A stretch of 13,557 nucleotides of DNA, from positions 1 through 13,557 of the forward strand of contig JBGVRF010000118.1 in assembly GCA_045128175.1 (NCBI GenBank), written 5' to 3'. The stretch's first letter is position 1. Each line of letters begins with the position of its first letter. A program made the position numbers and the translations under genes. Below the pieces are notes generated by a model. The model did no database searches, was not told the origin of the DNA, and saw only the letters and a program-made list of their open reading frames with translations. This stretch comes from Scatosoma sp045128175. GTDB lineage: Bacteria > Bacillota > Clostridia > Christensenellales > Borkfalkiaceae. Shown here piece after piece: positions 11,419 through 13,557 of this stretch.

Positions 11419-13557
11419 ATGAACAACAAAAACAGCAAAAGAGCATTGTTGACAAGCGTACTTTCGCTTGCAGTATGCGGCTCGATGCTCGTAGGCACGA
11501 CGTTCGCTTGGTTCACGGATAGCGTATCCAGCGTCAACAACGTCATCAAGGCTGGGAACCTCGACGTGGAACTGTATTATAAGACAACGAAGATGAATGA
11601 TTATGATACGAAGATGAATGATTATGATACAGTGAACAAAGATACCAACGTATTTAAAGCAGATACGCTTTGGGAACCCGGTCACGCGGAGGTCGTAAAT
11701 CTGAAGGTCGAAAACGCAGGTACTCTTGCGCTTAAATATCAGCTTGGTATTGAAGTAGCAAGCGAAGTTGCAGGAACGAGAGAAGACGGCACGACGTTTA
11801 ATCTTTCCGATTACATACATTATGCGATCGTTGACGGAGAACAAGCGTATGAGAGCAGTGCAAAAGCAGTCAAAGCCGCAGAGGAAAAAGGTTATGAGAA
11901 ACTGTCGAAAGCGTATACATATGAAGAAACGCTTGAAACCGAAAGCGACTTCGACGTATTGACGATGATCGTTTATATGCCGACTTCGATAGGTAATGAG
12001 GCAAACTATAAAACGGGAACGAAAGCGCCTTCTATCAACCTCGGGATCAACCTGTTGGCAACGCAGGCTACGAAAGATGCACCCTTTGGCACGTACATCG
12101 AGCTGAATGCAGACGACGACCTCCTTGCTGCAATGGCCTCCGCAGAGAAAGATGTACCCCTTACCATTAAACTCAACGGAGACGTTGAATGGCCTACCGA
12201 GGGACATCATGGCGAGAATGATATCACTCCCGCTTCTTCTATTGTAATCGACGGTAACGGTTATACCATTACTGCAACCGGCGCAGGCGTTACTCCTCTT
12301 GGAGATAAGACTGCTCCTATGACGTTGAAGAACGTGAAGATCGTTGACAACTCGGTTTCTTACAATGAAAGTGCTTGGGAACTTACTTATCTTGAAATGG
12401 GCGGTACCAGCCTTACCTGCAATAACGTAACCTTTGCTGATGAAATTCAGCTTGGAACAAACGCAACCTTTACAAACTGTTCCTTTGAGAGCAATGAGGA
12501 GAGTGTTTACGCTGTGTGGGTAGAGGGCGGTTCTGCAACCTTTACCAACTGTACCTTCACCGGCTACAGAGGTCTTAAGATGCATGAGGCCTATGGCTCC
12601 GAGATCAGCAATGTAGTTGTTAAGAGTTGTACCTTTAGCGAGCTTTCCAAGAAGCCCGGTATTGCGATTGGCACTTTGAATGCCGAAACCATCGTTTCCA
12701 TCACCGACAGTAGCTTTATCGGTTGTCAGGCCGGGGATCAAAACAATTATATGTATGAGACCGACACCGACGTAAATACCTTTAAATTCACGGAAGAGAA
12801 CAACGTTGTTGTCGCAGGCAACAAGGTTGCCGAAGGCGTGTACGAGGTTGGAGCGAGAAATTACAATGTTTATACTGCCGAGGGCTTGCAGAACGTATTT
12901 GCAAAGGTTATCCCTACAAATAAAGAGCAGCCCCAGAGCGTTAATCTGATGGCTGACATTGACCTTTCGGGAATGATTTGGCAGCCTACGAGCAATATGC
13001 ACTTTACCTTTAACGGTAAAGGACATACTATTTCCAACGTAACCTGCGCAGAGGGCCAGCGTTCCGGTTTCTTCGGTTATGCGGGCGGTGTAACCGTAAA
13101 CGACCTGACTCTTGAAAACGTGACATCGGCAGGTGCACAAGCAGGTACATTTGCAGGTAGTACAGAAGGATTGACAGCAACCAACTGCTTCCTTAAGGGC
13201 ACAAATACAGTTACCTACGTGCCTTATCAGTCTGACACTTACAAAGAGACTTGGGGCGGTATTGGTGCAGTTACAGGCGTTGTAGCAAACTCTAAGATTA
13301 ACGTTACCATAGTTGAAGGAGCTACCGTTACTCTCAATAAATCTGGTCTTACAACAAATTGCAAATATATTGATAATCTCACGGGTTATCTCAACGCCAA
13401 CAGCGGAGCGGTTGTAAACAACGGTAGCGTTAAGGTTATTGATTTGGCAATCGCTACTGCCGATGAGCTTTTCGCATTCGCTAATGATGTGAATGTAAAT
13501 AGAAACAGTTATAAAGGTAAAACGGTTGTTCTCGTAGCGGATATCGACCTTGAGAAC
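11419..13557 (+). CDS. SipW-type secreted surface protein, TasA-like domain plus beta-helix/GLUG region (3' end outside window)
   Basis: The frame is open for 713 codons and runs off the window. Residues 1-34 form a SipW-dependent signal region: a basic start, a hydrophobic core and TTFAWFTDSVSSVNNVIKAG, as in TasA/camelysin-type matrix proteins exported and trimmed by the SipW signal peptidase. Residues about 45-220 resemble the TasA-like beta domain (LWEPGHAEVVNLKVENAGTL; GNEANYKTGTKAPSINLG). From about 250 the protein is repetitive: SIVIDGNGYTI, ATFTNCSF, ATFTNCTF and VVKSCTF fit a right-handed parallel beta-helix. NLMADIDLSG (about 508-517), with FNGKGHTISNVT and SGFFGYAGG, fits GLUG-type repeats, and VLVADIDLEN at the window end starts another. 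AAGGAG at 11403-11408 lies ten bases before the ATG. A role as adhesin or matrix protein is inferred. No sipW gene is visible. Confidence 0.88.
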   Translation, partial: MNNKNSKRALLTSVLSLAVCGSMLVGTTFAWFTDSVSSVNNVIKAGNLDVELYYKTTKMNDYDTKMNDYDTVNKDTNVFKADTLWEPGHAEVVNLKVENAGTLALKYQLGIEVASEVAGTREDGTTFNLSDYIHYAIVDGEQAYESSAKAVKAAEEKGYEKLSKAYTYEETLETESDFDVLTMIVYMPTSIGNEANYKTGTKAPSINLGINLLATQATKDAPFGTYIELNADDDLLAAMASAEKDVPLTIKLNGDVEWPTEGHHGENDITPASSIVIDGNGYTITATGAGVTPLGDKTAPMTLKNVKIVDNSVSYNESAWELTYLEMGGTSLTCNNVTFADEIQLGTNATFTNCSFESNEESVYAVWVEGGSATFTNCTFTGYRGLKMHEAYGSEISNVVVKSCTFSELSKKPGIAIGTLNAETIVSITDSSFIGCQAGDQNNYMYETDTDVNTFKFTEENNVVVAGNKVAEGVYEVGARNYNVYTAEGLQNVFAKVIPTNKEQPQSVNLMADIDLSGMIWQPTSNMHFTFNGKGHTISNVTCAEGQRSGFFGYAGGVTVNDLTLENVTSAGAQAGTFAGSTEGLTATNCFLKGTNTVTYVPYQSDTYKETWGGIGAVTGVVANSKINVTIVEGATVTLNKSGLTTNCKYIDNLTGYLNANSGAVVNNGSVKVIDLAIATADELFAFANDVNVNRNSYKGKTVVLVADIDLEN
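11587..11628 (+). repeat. In-frame 21-base tandem duplication in the surface protein
   Basis: A 21-base unit encoding TKMNDYD occurs exactly twice in tandem (11587-11607 and 11608-11628). Being a multiple of three it keeps the frame. Identity at the DNA level suggests a recent event. Confidence 0.95.

Noticed and set aside
11359..13140. 593-codon open frame on the - strand
   Set aside because: It lies opposite the SipW-type gene, whose + frame has a signal region, domain motifs and a ribosome binding site. The - frame reads as low-information protein and is a by-product of codon bias.

Overview
The window looks like a chromosomal segment of a spore-forming, low-to-mid GC, Gram-positive bacterium of the class Clostridia, probably an uncultured gut lineage. 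This rests on the tig-clpP-clpX order, a spoIVFA/spoIVFB-like pair, an L27 protein with a Firmicutes-type N-terminal extension, strong AGGAGG-like ribosome binding sites, sigma-A promoters and a SipW-type surface protein. Lineage is inferred from gene content only.

Layout. Bases 1-3142 carry the protein quality-control genes tig (5' end outside the window), clpP and clpX, all on +. Terminators follow clpP and clpX. Bases 3246-4425 on - hold a SLOG-family (YpsA/DUF1273-like) protein followed by a DUF3267 membrane zincin. A divergent promoter region (4426-4570) separates them from a + strand EamA/DMT transporter that may be read from a leaderless mRNA. Bases 5604-7808 hold a SpoIVFA-like LytM protein and a SpoIVFB-like site-2 protease, the pair that controls pro-sigma-K processing in Bacillus; a CATACAAT element upstream suggests sporulation control. 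RNase E/G (7984-9501) has its own promoter and converges on the rplU-rpmA operon (L21, L27; - strand) across a bidirectional terminator. A small helical protein of unknown function (10480-10926) diverges from rplU.

The last part is accessory in character. A 492-base stretch (10927-11418) contains dispersed short repeats, a terminator, AT-rich tandem duplications, a consensus promoter and two overlapping palindromes. It precedes a large secreted protein with a SipW-type signal region, a TasA-like domain and a beta-helix/GLUG-like region (11419 to beyond the window end).

Most unusual points: the surface-protein leader (duplicated -10 element plus overlapping palindromes), three independent short tandem duplications within about 450 bases, a codon-use switch inside the surface protein, an L27 with a cleavable-looking extension but no prp gene between rplU and rpmA, a terminator-like hairpin within the spoIVFB N-terminal codons, and a small family of dispersed intergenic repeats. 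No clearly new multi-gene system was found.
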